From Aquabacterium sp. (GTDB taxonomy: Bacteria > Pseudomonadota > Gammaproteobacteria > Burkholderiales > Burkholderiaceae_C): a DNA stretch of 64,000 nucleotides. Positions 8,715-16,840 of this stretch are shown one piece after another (position 1 is the first letter of the stretch; each line of letters opens with the position of its first letter). The notes under the pieces were generated by a model. It was not told where the DNA came from. It searched no databases and was given only the letters and a program-made list of their open reading frames with translations. A program made the translations under genes and the position numbers. The stretch lies in assembly GCA_023266355.1 (NCBI GenBank), contig JAHFQM010000006.1:204484-268483 (forward strand), in the 5' to 3' direction.

Positions 8715-10181
8715 ATGAGCGCCCCCACTCCACCCAGCAACGCCCCCCAGCGGGTCATTCCCATCCAGGCCGTCGGCGTGCGGGAAGAGGTGGTGTCGCT
8801 GTACCAAAAGGGCGAGAAGATCTACGCCCGCGAGGTCAAGGGTTGGTTCACCAAATGGCGCTGGGTGTTCGTGTGGCTCACGCAGATCGTGTTCTACCTG
8901 TCCCCGTGGTTGCAGTGGCATGACCGCCAGGCCATCCTCTTTGACCTCACCACGCGGCGCTTTTACCTCTTCAACCTGGTCTTGTACCCGCAGGACTTCA
9001 TTTACCTCACCGCGCTGTTGGTGATCTCGGCCTACGGGCTTTTCTTGTTCACCGCGGTGGCGGGGCGCTTGTGGTGCGGTTTTGCCTGTCCGCAGTCGGT
9101 TTATACCGAGATGTTCATGTGGATCGAGCGCAAGATCGAAGGCGATCGCACGCGCCGCATGAAGCTGGACAAATCGCCCTGGAGCCTGGAAAAGCTCGCG
9201 CGCAAAACCGCCAAGCAAGTGGCCTGGATTTCTGTGGCGCTGTGGACGGGCTACACCTTCGTGGGCTACTTCACGCCCATCCGCGTGCTGGCCGACGAGG
9301 TGCTCACCCTGAGCATGGGCCCCTGGGAAATCTTCTGGGTGTTCTTCTACGGCTTCGCCACCTACGGCAACGCAGGCTACATGCGCGAACAGGTCTGCAA
9401 GTACATGTGCCCGTATGCACGCTTCCAGAGCGCCATGTTCGACCGCGACACGCTCATCATCAGCTACGACGCCAAGCGCGGTGAGCCCCGTGGTTCCCGC
9501 AAGCGCGGCACCGATGCGCAAGGCCTGGGGCAGGGCGATTGCATTGACTGCACGCTGTGCGTGCAGGTCTGCCCGACTGGCATCGACATCCGCAAAGGGC
9601 TGCAGTACGAGTGCATCGGCTGTGCTGCGTGCATCGACGTCTGCGACTCCGTCATGGACAAGGTGGGCTCGCCGCGTGGCCTGATCCGCTACGCGACACA
9701 AAACAGCATGGAAAATGGCTGGGGGCGCCGTGAGATGTGGGCCCGCGTGACGCGGCCGCGTGTGCTGCTGTACACCGGCATCCTGGTGGCCATCGTCGTG
9801 GCTTTCCTGGTCAGCCTCTACAGCCGCCCGCCGTTCCGCGTGGACATCCTGCGAGACCGCGGCGCGCTTGCCCGTGTCGTTGACGATGGCTTTGTCGAGA
9901 ACGTCTACCGCATCCAGATCATGAACGCCAGCGAAGCCACGCAGCGCTACCGCCTGGGTGTGGAGCAACTCAACCAGGCTGTGGTGGATGCGGGGCGCGA
10001 CATCGAACTCGGCCCGGCCGAAGCGCGATGGGTGCCCGTGGCGGTGCGCGTGCCGCCGGAGGTGGCCGCGCGCATGGGCTCCGGGGCGCATGGCATCACG
10101 CTGTTCGTCGAACAGCTGCGCCGCGGTGACCAGGCCCAGGTCGATGTGCGTGAGCCCACCACCTTCATGGTGCCTCGCTGA
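8715..10181 (+). CDS. ccoG: cbb3 oxidase accessory protein CcoG (RdxA/FixG ferredoxin-like)
   Basis: 488 residues. An N-terminal region with several membrane helices includes CGFACPQSVYTEMFMW and a CKYMCPYARFQ motif. A two-cluster ferredoxin segment from Cys276 onward (CIDCTLCVQVCP ... CIGCAACIDVC) binds 4Fe-4S centres, and the C-terminus is an IgG-like periplasmic domain. CcoG has been shown in other bacteria to reduce Cu(II) to Cu(I) for cbb3 assembly. An FNR-type box in its upstream region suggests induction at low oxygen. Confidence 0.95.
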   Translation: MSAPTPPSNAPQRVIPIQAVGVREEVVSLYQKGEKIYAREVKGWFTKWRWVFVWLTQIVFYLSPWLQWHDRQAILFDLTTRRFYLFNLVLYPQDFIYLTALLVISAYGLFLFTAVAGRLWCGFACPQSVYTEMFMWIERKIEGDRTRRMKLDKSPWSLEKLARKTAKQVAWISVALWTGYTFVGYFTPIRVLADEVLTLSMGPWEIFWVFFYGFATYGNAGYMREQVCKYMCPYARFQSAMFDRDTLIISYDAKRGEPRGSRKRGTDAQGLGQGDCIDCTLCVQVCPTGIDIRKGLQYECIGCAACIDVCDSVMDKVGSPRGLIRYATQNSMENGWGRREMWARVTRPRVLLYTGILVAIVVAFLVSLYSRPPFRVDILRDRGALARVVDDGFVENVYRIQIMNASEATQRYRLGVEQLNQAVVDAGRDIELGPAEARWVPVAVRVPPEVAARMGSGAHGITLFVEQLRRGDQAQVDVREPTTFMVPR

Positions 10182-10225
10182 GGCCTGTTGGCCCTGCGTG
10201 TCAGAATTTTTGCAAGGACATTGTC

Positions 10226-10471
10226 ATGACCCACGTTTCGACCCAGCCCGAAAACACACCGTGGTGGCGTCTGCCCATCGTCTGGATGGTCATCGGTGGG
10301 CCCGCGATTGTGGTGGTGGCCTCCCTCGTCACCGCGGGCATCGCCATCAAGCACGTGGACCCGGTGCTGGACACCTCGAAGGGCGAGGTCAAGGGCGTCA
10401 TCGACATGCCGGCGGTCCAGGCGCGCAACCATGCCGCCAATGCCGACGCGCGTGCGCCTGCCGACAAGTGA
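10226..10471 (+). CDS. ccoH: FixH/CcoH-like cbb3 assembly protein
   Basis: 81 residues with one membrane helix (IVWMVIGGPAIVVVASLVTAGIAI) preceded by WWRLP and followed by a periplasmic tail containing HVDPVLD. Proteobacterial CcoH/FixH proteins have this topology, but this one is shorter than the alpha-proteobacterial FixH (about 150-170 residues). Its place directly after ccoG supports the call. CcoH is needed for stable cbb3 assembly, probably through CcoN. The gene starts 44 bases after ccoG with an AAGGA site. Confidence 0.8.
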   Translation: MTHVSTQPENTPWWRLPIVWMVIGGPAIVVVASLVTAGIAIKHVDPVLDTSKGEVKGVIDMPAVQARNHAANADARAPADK

Positions 10472-10540
10472 GTTGATCGCCTGGGGCTAGCCCTTGATTC
10501 AGGGGTAAGTCCTCGTTGAGATACGGTGACTCAGGCACAA

Positions 10541-10564
10541 CATCCGAGGTGTGCACCTCGGATG
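10541..10564. promoter_or_regulatory. Stem-loop immediately before a ribosome binding site
   Basis: A perfect 10-bp inverted repeat (arms 10541-10550 and 10555-10564, loop GTGC) ends one base before the AAGGAG of the next gene at 10566-10571. There is no T-run, so it is not a typical terminator. It could modulate translation of the downstream gene or bind a protein. Confidence 0.45.
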
Positions 10565-10577
10565 CAAGGAGAACCGC

Positions 10578-10904
10578 ATGTCACGTCGCACGCTGCACGT
10601 CGCACAAATCCTCTGGCCCGCCTTCTTCATGGCGGGTGTGCTGGAAATGGTGGTGTTTTCTGTCCTCGATCCCAGCCTGATCCACATCGGTGCCTGGGAG
10701 CCCGACGCACGCACCGTTTACAGCGTGGCTTTCCTGGTGTTCTGGGGGGTGTTGTCGCTCTCAGGGGCGCTCAGCCACCTGATGATGCGCGATGATGCCC
10801 ACGGCACGCGCCACGCCCTGGCCCAAGGCCTGGTGGCACGGCGTCACCGCCGCCAGTCGCGCCAAGGCGGGGGCATCCCGCCCCAGCACTCGCACCAGCA
10901 CTGA
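10578..10904 (+). CDS. Small membrane protein in the cco/fnr cluster, function unknown
   Basis: 108 residues with two predicted membrane helices (ILWPAFFMAGVLEMVVFSVL and VYSVAFLVFWGVLSLSGALSHL) and a basic, His/Gln-rich C-terminus. I recall small proteins of this type next to ccoG/ccoH/fnr in betaproteobacteria but know of no assigned function. The start at 10578 has a strong ribosome binding site (AAGGAG). The location suggests a part in cbb3 assembly or low-oxygen physiology; that is inference from context only. Confidence 0.7.
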   Translation: MSRRTLHVAQILWPAFFMAGVLEMVVFSVLDPSLIHIGAWEPDARTVYSVAFLVFWGVLSLSGALSHLMMRDDAHGTRHALAQGLVARRHRRQSRQGGGIPPQHSHQH

Positions 10905-10912
10905 ACCCGAGG

Positions 10913-11716
10913 TCAGCAGCGCACGCTGTTGACCAGTGCTTTCAGTCCGGGCTCGTCCGTGATGCGGATGTCGCGTTGCTTCACTTCCAGCAGACCTTCG
11001 TCCTGGAACTTGGAGAAGGTGCGGCTGACGGTTTCCAGCTTCAAACCGAGGTAGCTGCCGATTTCTTCGCGGGTCATGCGCAGCACCAAGGCCGAGGCCG
11101 AGAAGCCACGTGCATGCAGGCGTTGCGTCAGGTTCAGCAGGAAGGCGGCCAGGCGCTCTTCGGCGCGCATGCTGCCCAGCAGCAGCATCACGCCATGGTC
11201 GCGCACGATCTCGCGGCTCATGATCTTGTGGAACTGGTGCTGCAGGTCGGAGAACTCGCGCGAGAGGTCTTCCAACTGGCTGTAGGGGATCACGCAGACC
11301 TGCGAGTCTTCCAGGGCGATCGCGTCACAGGCGTGGCGGTCGGTGCTGATGCCGTCCAGGCCCAGCAACTCGCCCGCCATCTGGAAGCCGGTGACCTGGT
11401 CGCGGCCGTCTTCGGACGAGATGCGCGTCTTGAAGAAGCCCGTGCGCACGGCATACACCGACTTGAACGAATCGCCCGTGTGGAAGAGGGCGTCGCCGCG
11501 CTTGACCGACTTGCGCGCACCCACCAGCGAGTCCAGGTGCGTCAGTTGCGGCTGGCTCAGGCCCACAGGCAGGCACAACTCGCGCAGGTTGCAGCTGGAG
11601 CAGGCGACCTTGAAGGCGTCGATCTTCATGGGGATGGGTTCGCGGCGCTCGGTGGTGGAGCGGTGCAAAGCGTCTTGCGGAGCGACGTCGGACGTAGGGG
11701 CGTTGGGATTCAGCAT
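10913..11716 (-). CDS. fnr: FNR-family oxygen-sensing transcription regulator
   Basis: 267 residues from the ATG at 11716. An N-terminal cysteine cluster (C39, C42, C48) plus C130 matches the four ligands of the oxygen-labile 4Fe-4S cluster of FNR. A cyclic-nucleotide-binding-like fold (GDALFHTGDSFKSVYAVRTG...) and dimerisation helix follow. The C-terminal HTH has the recognition helix LKLETVSRTFSKFQ, with the E-x2-SR residues that read TTGAT half-sites. It is divergent from hemN with an FNR box between them. The 11716 start has a GAGG site; starts at 11740 and 11629 are possible. Confidence 0.93.
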   Translation of the reverse strand: MLNPNAPTSDVAPQDALHRSTTERREPIPMKIDAFKVACSSCNLRELCLPVGLSQPQLTHLDSLVGARKSVKRGDALFHTGDSFKSVYAVRTGFFKTRISSEDGRDQVTGFQMAGELLGLDGISTDRHACDAIALEDSQVCVIPYSQLEDLSREFSDLQHQFHKIMSREIVRDHGVMLLLGSMRAEERLAAFLLNLTQRLHARGFSASALVLRMTREEIGSYLGLKLETVSRTFSKFQDEGLLEVKQRDIRITDEPGLKALVNSVRC

Positions 11717-11765
11717 GCGCAACCTCAAAAGATGGTTCATTGTTGCCAGATTCAGGCGCGCGCCC

Positions 11766-11779
11766 TTGAGGCAGATCAA
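11766..11779. promoter_or_regulatory. FNR-type box between fnr and hemN
   Basis: TTGAGGCAGATCAA matches TTGAT-N4-ATCAA with one mismatch. It lies 50 bases from the fnr start and 35 bases from the hemN start, so it could serve either promoter: autoregulation of fnr and activation of hemN at low oxygen. Both roles are known for FNR family members; the assignment here is inference. Confidence 0.65.
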
Positions 11780-11813
11780 CACTGGCGGACATGAGTTTGG
11801 CACAGTCTGCCCA

Positions 11814-13253
11814 ATGAGTGAACCAGCCCTCGGCGTCTCGCCAGCATCATCCCGTCCCGCGGCCCCGATCGTGTCGCGCGAGTTGCTTTCGCGGCTGGAC
11901 GTCAGAGGGCCGCGTTACACCTCCTACCCGACGGCCGACAGGTTCGTCGAGGCGTTTGGCGCCGAGCAGTACCAGCAGGCGCTGCAGCAGCGTGGGTACG
12001 GTGTGGGCGCACTCACGGGCGGTGCCAGCGCATTGTCCGTCTATGTGCACATCCCGTTTTGCGAGTCGGTGTGCTACTACTGTGCCTGCAACAAGGTCAT
12101 CACGAAACACCACGAACGGGCGGTCGAGTACCTCGACGCGTTGCGCATGGAGATCGACTTGGTCTGCGCGCAACTGGGGCGGGGCCAGACGCTGTCGCAG
12201 CTGCACTTCGGGGGCGGCACGCCGACTTTCCTGACCGACGACCAATTGGAAGGGCTGCTGGGCACCCTGCAAACGGCATTCCGTTTCGTGCCGGGCGGTG
12301 AGTACGCCATCGAAATCGACCCGCGCACGGTCAGTGCCGAGCGCTTGCACCGGCTGGCGGCCATGGGCTTCAACCGCTTGAGTTTCGGTGTCCAGGACTT
12401 CGATGCGCAAGTGCAGCAGGCGGTTCACCGTGTGCAGCCGCGCGAGCAGGTGGCTGCCCTGGTGGACAGCGCCCGTGCGGAGGGGTTCGAGTCCCTCAAC
12501 ATGGACCTGATTTACGGCCTGCCCAGGCAGACCCTGACGAGTTTCCAGACGACCTTGTCGCAGGTGGCCGAGCTGAAGCCGGACCGCATCGCCCTGTACG
12601 CCTACGCGCACCTGCCGCAGCGCTTCAAGCCGCAGCGGCGCATCGACAGCAGCGCCTTGCCCGCGCCCGATGACAAGGTCGCCATGCTGGCCATGGCCAT
12701 CGACACCTTTTCGGAGGCGGGCTACGACTACATCGGCATGGACCACTTCGCCCTGCGCCACGACAGCCTCGCGGTGGCCAAGCGGCAGGGGCGCTTGCAC
12801 CGCAATTTCCAGGGCTACAGCACCCACCCCGACTGCGACATCATCGGCCTGGGGGTGTCGGCCATTGGCCGTGTGGGTGCGCACTACAGCCAGAACGCCA
12901 AGACGCTGGACGACTACTACGACGCCTTGCGCCGCGGGCAATTGCCCATCGTTCGGGGCCTGACCCTCACGCGGGACGACTTGGTGCGCCGTGCCGTCAT
13001 CATGGCGATCATGTGCCAGGGGCGCGTGGACTTCGAGTCCATCGAGTTGGCTTACCTGGTCGATTTCCGGCAATACTTTGCGTCGGAAATGCGCCTGCTG
13101 GAGCCGCTCGTCGAGTCGGGGTTGGTGCAGATGGAGTCGGATGGCATCCGCGTCACGCCGTTGGGCTGGCATTTCGTGCGCGCCATTGCCATGCCGTTTG
13201 ACCGACATCTCCAGGCAGACAAAACGGCCGAGCGCTTTTCCCGCATCATCTGA
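11814..13253 (+). CDS. hemN: Oxygen-independent coproporphyrinogen III oxidase
   Basis: 479 residues, full length for HemN (about 450-480). The radical-SAM cluster motif is CESVCYYC (C83, C87, C90), followed by a Cys at 92, and the SAM-binding GGGTPTFL segment is present. An N-terminal YTSYPTADRF stretch and the C-terminal HemN domain are typical of true HemN rather than HemW. It converts coproporphyrinogen III to protoporphyrinogen IX without oxygen, supplying heme for the cbb3 oxidase under microaerobic conditions. It is divergent from fnr across an FNR-type box. Confidence 0.96.
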   Translation: MSEPALGVSPASSRPAAPIVSRELLSRLDVRGPRYTSYPTADRFVEAFGAEQYQQALQQRGYGVGALTGGASALSVYVHIPFCESVCYYCACNKVITKHHERAVEYLDALRMEIDLVCAQLGRGQTLSQLHFGGGTPTFLTDDQLEGLLGTLQTAFRFVPGGEYAIEIDPRTVSAERLHRLAAMGFNRLSFGVQDFDAQVQQAVHRVQPREQVAALVDSARAEGFESLNMDLIYGLPRQTLTSFQTTLSQVAELKPDRIALYAYAHLPQRFKPQRRIDSSALPAPDDKVAMLAMAIDTFSEAGYDYIGMDHFALRHDSLAVAKRQGRLHRNFQGYSTHPDCDIIGLGVSAIGRVGAHYSQNAKTLDDYYDALRRGQLPIVRGLTLTRDDLVRRAVIMAIMCQGRVDFESIELAYLVDFRQYFASEMRLLEPLVESGLVQMESDGIRVTPLGWHFVRAIAMPFDRHLQADKTAERFSRII

Positions 13254-13304
13254 AGCGTTCGTCGTCGTTCTTGCCGCCTTCCTGACCCGAGGGCGTTCCT
13301 GCTC

Positions 13305-14192
13305 ATGTTGACCGGTCTCTTGATCACCGCCTTCCTGATGGGGTTGGGTGGCATCCCCCATTGCACCGCGATGTGCGGTGCCGCCTGCGCAGTGGCCTTT
13401 CCGCGCGGCTTGCCCGTGACCACGTGGTTGGGTCGCTTGCTGGGCTATGCCGTTTTGGGCGGCGTGGCGGCGGTGAGCGCGGGCGTGGTGTCCCGGTGGG
13501 GGCGCGAGGTGGCCATGCTCAAACCTTTGTGGGTCATGGCGCAGGTCGCTGTCGTGATCCTGGGCATGCACCTGCTGATTCGCGGCCGCATGCCGGCTTG
13601 GTTGGACGGGGCTGGACGCGCTGCTTACGATGGCTGGCGCACCCGCATGGCGGCATGGCCGGCTGCGCTGCCGCCGTTCTGGCGCGGTCTGTGGCAGGCG
13701 GCTTGGCCGCTGCTGGGCGGCCTGAGCTGGGCCTTGTTGCCGTGCGGTTTGTTGTACGCGGCCCTGATGGTCGCGGCCTTGGCGCCTGACGCATGGGGCG
13801 GGTCGCTGGTCATGCTGGCCTTCGGTGTGCCCAGTTCCATCGGCGTGTGGGCAGCACCCTGGGTCGTGCGCCAATGGACGGTGTGGCGTCGGCATGCGGA
13901 TGACGCGTCTGCGGTCGCTCCGGCGGTTTGCGCCACCAGCGTGGCCACCAGAGCGGCCGTCAGCACGACCACAGGCCCTGCCACGGTGCCCGTGATCTGG
14001 ATGAGGCCTGTTGGCGAGTCCTCTCGTTCGCAGCCGCAGCCGTCAGTCTCCGGGGCTGCAGCGCTGCGCCCTGGCGAGCCCCTGGTGGACCCCCGCTGGG
14101 CCGTGCGCGCTTCGGGCCTGAGCCTGGCCGTCATGGGCGTGTGGTCGGTGTGGCACCAACTGGTCGCGCAGTGGCAGGCCTGGTGTGCCTGA
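13305..14192 (+). CDS. SafE/DsbD-like membrane protein associated with cbb3 biogenesis
   Basis: 295 residues. The N-terminus has the family's GLGGIPHCTAMCGAACA motif in the first helix, and a later helix carries LLPCGLLYAALM; about six helices are visible. These are features of the DsbD_2/SafE-type transmembrane proteins that often accompany cco genes (CcoA-unrelated, proposed copper or electron-transfer roles). A variable hydrophilic loop of about 75 residues (roughly 195-270) before the last helix is unusual. It starts 51 bases after hemN, probably in the same transcript. Confidence 0.8.
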   Translation: MLTGLLITAFLMGLGGIPHCTAMCGAACAVAFPRGLPVTTWLGRLLGYAVLGGVAAVSAGVVSRWGREVAMLKPLWVMAQVAVVILGMHLLIRGRMPAWLDGAGRAAYDGWRTRMAAWPAALPPFWRGLWQAAWPLLGGLSWALLPCGLLYAALMVAALAPDAWGGSLVMLAFGVPSSIGVWAAPWVVRQWTVWRRHADDASAVAPAVCATSVATRAAVSTTTGPATVPVIWMRPVGESSRSQPQPSVSGAAALRPGEPLVDPRWAVRASGLSLAVMGVWSVWHQLVAQWQAWCA

Positions 14193-14355
14193 AATGCGCC
14201 ACATGCACGGCGGAATCGGGGCGAAATGACCACGCATTGCGGCAATCCCTGACCCTTGCCGTGCCCCTGATTCGGGGGCTCGCGTAGAATGAAGTCACCT
14301 TGCCGACATCCATGGCAATGTTTTCTCGGACACGCCAAACGCGGAGACCACACAC

Positions 14356-15609
14356 ATGTACCAGCACATCAAGGTGCCCGAAGGTGGGCAGAAGATCACG
14401 GTCAACCCGGACTTCTCCCTCAACGTTCCCAACAACCCCATCATTCCCTACATCGAGGGCGATGGCACCGGTTTCGACATCACGCCCGTGATGATCAAGG
14501 TGGTCGATGCGGCGGTTGCCAAGTCTTATGGCGGTCAGCGCCAGATCCACTGGATGGAAATCTACGCCGGTGAGAAGTCCACCCGCGTGTATGGCCCCGA
14601 TGTCTGGCTGCCCGAAGAGACGCTGCATGTCCTCAAGGACTACGTGGTCTCGATCAAGGGCCCGCTGACCACGCCCGTGGGCGGTGGCATCCGTTCGCTG
14701 AACGTGGCCCTGCGCCAGGAGCTCGACCTCTACGTCTGTCTGCGCCCTGTGACCTACTTCAAGGGCGTGCCTTCGCCCGTGAAGGAGCCCCAGAAGATCG
14801 ACATGGTCATCTTCCGCGAGAACTCGGAAGACATCTACGCCGGCATCGAATTCGAAGCTCAGAGCGACAAGGCCAAGAAGCTGATCAAGTTCCTGCAGGA
14901 CGAGTTCGGCGTCAAGAAGATCCGCTTCCCCGAAACCTCGGGCATCGGCATCAAGCCCGTGTCCAAGGAAGGCACCGAGCGCCTGGTGCGCAAGGCCCTG
15001 CAGTACGCCATCGACAATGACAAGCCCAGCGTGACCATCGTGCACAAGGGCAACATCATGAAGTACACCGAAGGCGGCTTCCGCGACTGGGGCTATGGCC
15101 TGGCGCAAAGCGAGTTCGGTGCCGAGCTGATCGACGGCGGCCCGTGGTGCAAGTTCAAGAACCCGAAGACGGGCAAGGACATCATCGTCAAGGACGCCAT
15201 CGCCGACGCCTTCCTGCAGCAGATCCTGTTGCGCCCGGCCGAGTACAGCGTGATCGCCACGCTGAACCTCAACGGCGACTACATCTCTGACGCGCTGGCC
15301 GCTCAGGTCGGTGGCATCGGCATCGCGCCCGGCGCCAACCTGTCCGACAGCGTGGCCATGTTCGAAGCCACCCACGGCACGGCACCGAAGTACGCTGGCA
15401 AGGACTACGTGAACCCCGGTTCCGAGATCCTGTCGGCCGAAATGATGCTGCGCCACATGGGTTGGACCGAAGCGGCTGACCTGGTCATCACCGCGATGAA
15501 CAAAGCCATCCAGAGCAAGAAGGTCACCTATGACTTCGCCCGCCTGATGGACGGCGCCACCCAGGTGTCGTGCTCCGGTTTCGGCCAGGTGATGATCGAC
15601 CAGATGTGA
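14356..15609 (+). CDS. icd: NADP-dependent isocitrate dehydrogenase
   Basis: 417 residues, the E. coli Icd length. The substrate-binding stretch [15 protein letters not shown] and the loop [27 protein letters not shown] (phosphorylatable Ser region) are intact. [14 protein letters not shown] and the NADP-binding [14 protein letters not shown] segment are also present. It catalyses oxidative decarboxylation of isocitrate to 2-oxoglutarate in the TCA cycle. It stands alone: a promoter-like TAGAAT lies at 14284-14289 upstream, and a strong terminator follows. Confidence 0.97.
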   Translation: MYQHIKVPEGGQKITVNPDFSLNVPNNPIIPYIEGDGTGFDITPVMIKVVDAAVAKSYGGQRQIHWMEIYAGEKSTRVYGPDVWLPEETLHVLKDYVVSIKGPLTTPVGGGIRSLNVALRQELDLYVCLRPVTYFKGVPSPVKEPQKIDMVIFRENSEDIYAGIEFEAQSDKAKKLIKFLQDEFGVKKIRFPETSGIGIKPVSKEGTERLVRKALQYAIDNDKPSVTIVHKGNIMKYTEGGFRDWGYGLAQSEFGAELIDGGPWCKFKNPKTGKDIIVKDAIADAFLQQILLRPAEYSVIATLNLNGDYISDALAAQVGGIGIAPGANLSDSVAMFEATHGTAPKYAGKDYVNPGSEILSAEMMLRHMGWTEAADLVITAMNKAIQSKKVTYDFARLMDGATQVSCSGFGQVMIDQM

Positions 15610-15682
15610 TGCAGGGGTGAGCACGGGGCTGGCATGTTCGGCCCTGCTGCTGACCCACTCTGAGGCCGCACGATGCGGTCAC

Positions 15683-15709
15683 AAAAAAGCCCGCCATTGG
15701 CGGGCTTTT
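15683..15709. terminator. Rho-independent terminator after icd
   Basis: Arms AGCCCGCC (15688-15695) and GGCGGGCT (15699-15706) with loop ATT, flanked by A-run and T-run, so it can act in both directions: after icd on the plus strand and after the cold-shock gene on the minus strand. Confidence 0.85.
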
Positions 15710-15749
15710 GCTTGCGGGCTTTTGTGGGGCGCGAGGCCCAGCCCAGGCT

Positions 15750-16073
15750 TCAGTGTGGCAATCGCTGGCCTGCGCCGGAGACATCTCGGTAGTGCAGGTC
15801 GCTCAGGTCACCCATGCCGCTGGCATCGCCCATGCTGCCGAGCGTGCTGTGCTCGCCTTGCGCGTCGGCGTCCACGGGCTGGATGTTCTGCGCCAGCATG
15901 CCTTTGGGGCCTGCGACGAGTTCATAGCGAACCTTGGAGCCTTGCTTGAGTGTGCGAAAGCCATCCATCTGGATGGCCGAGAAATGGGCGAAGACGTCGC
16001 CCCCGCCTTGATCGGGTTCGATGAAGCCAAACCCTTTGGCATCGTTGAACCATTTGACAGTGCCGGTGGCCAT
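15750..16073 (-). CDS. Cold-shock domain protein with C-terminal extension
   Basis: 107 residues. Residues 1-67 are a complete CSD with RNP1 (KGFGFI) and RNP2-like (VFAHFSAI) motifs, as in CspA-type nucleic-acid chaperones. The usual protein ends near residue 67-70. Here about 38 further residues, rich in Gly/Asp/Ser/Met, continue after NIQPVDA; this tail is not a domain I recognise. The ATG at 16073 has an AGGAGG site. Upstream, 16074-16486 holds no gene but several palindromes. Confidence 0.85.
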   Translation of the reverse strand: MATGTVKWFNDAKGFGFIEPDQGGGDVFAHFSAIQMDGFRTLKQGSKVRYELVAGPKGMLAQNIQPVDADAQGEHSTLGSMGDASGMGDLSDLHYRDVSGAGQRLPH

Positions 16074-16154
16074 GCTGTCCCTCCTGTTAATTTGTCCGCA
16101 TTCTGTGTCCGGCAATGTGGGCTGTCAAGCCGCGTTGGATGCCCGACACGCGTG

Positions 16155-16170
16155 CATTTGTGCACAAATG
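16155..16170. promoter_or_regulatory. 16-bp perfect palindrome upstream of the cold-shock gene
   Basis: CATTTGTGCACAAATG is a perfect palindrome 82 bases from the cold-shock start codon. The same 413-base gap also holds a 7-bp inverted repeat at 16212-16233 (AGCTTGC / GCAAGCT) and the palindrome CTTGCGCGCGCAAG at 16355-16368. These are candidate operator or processing sites. No RNA gene could be recognised in the gap. Confidence 0.4.
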
Positions 16171-16486
16171 TTTCGTTCTGAGGAGTGCCTACGCGATATT
16201 CCGATCGCGCCAGCTTGCAATCGCGCGCAAGCTTGATCTGGCTTGATGGAAATGGCGGTTTTGGCATGAATCTGGCTTTTGGAATGCATGGTTTTTCCTG
16301 ACCCGGCGCGGCGGTGATGTCGGAGGATTTTTGCAAAGTCATGTGTGTGCGCTGCTTGCGCGCGCAAGGCCTGGCGCCGGTCCCCGGAATAGTCCGTCTG
16401 CCACCGTGAATTTCCTGACCTTGAAGAATGCTGGGAGACCCCAAGATGCCAACACATGAGCAAGGCGCCTCTCTTAGAATCGATCC

Positions 16487-16840
16487 ATGATCAGACCCTT
16501 GCAACACCAGCTGTCGGCTTTGCCTGGCGGCCCTGCCGAAGACGGGCAGGGATCCGTTGTGGCCGAGAAGGAAGAGTTGGCCCTGGAGCCGCCAAGGCTT
16601 TACCAAGTCGTCATGCTGAATGACGATTTCACGCCGATGGAGTTTGTCGTGTTTGTCCTGCAGGAGCATTTCCGACACGACATCGATTCGGCCACGCAAA
16701 TCATGCTGAAAATCCACCACGAAGGCCGTGGTGTGTGCGGGGTCTACACCAAAGACGTCGCGGCCACGAAGGTCGAACTCGTTCTTGCCGCCGCCCGCCA
16801 AGCCGGGCACCCCCTGCAGTGCATTCTGGAGACCGCATGA
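16487..16840 (+). CDS. clpS: ATP-dependent Clp protease adaptor ClpS
   Basis: 117 residues. The conserved core is present: [24 protein letters not shown] (N-degron pocket with the Asn-Asp-Asp segment) and the helix [15 protein letters not shown]. ClpS delivers N-end-rule substrates to ClpA and inhibits SsrA degradation. The stop overlaps the clpA start (ATGA), showing translational coupling. The first 40 residues are a variable N-terminal extension, as usual. Confidence 0.96.
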   Translation: MIRPLQHQLSALPGGPAEDGQGSVVAEKEELALEPPRLYQVVMLNDDFTPMEFVVFVLQEHFRHDIDSATQIMLKIHHEGRGVCGVYTKDVAATKVELVLAAARQAGHPLQCILETA

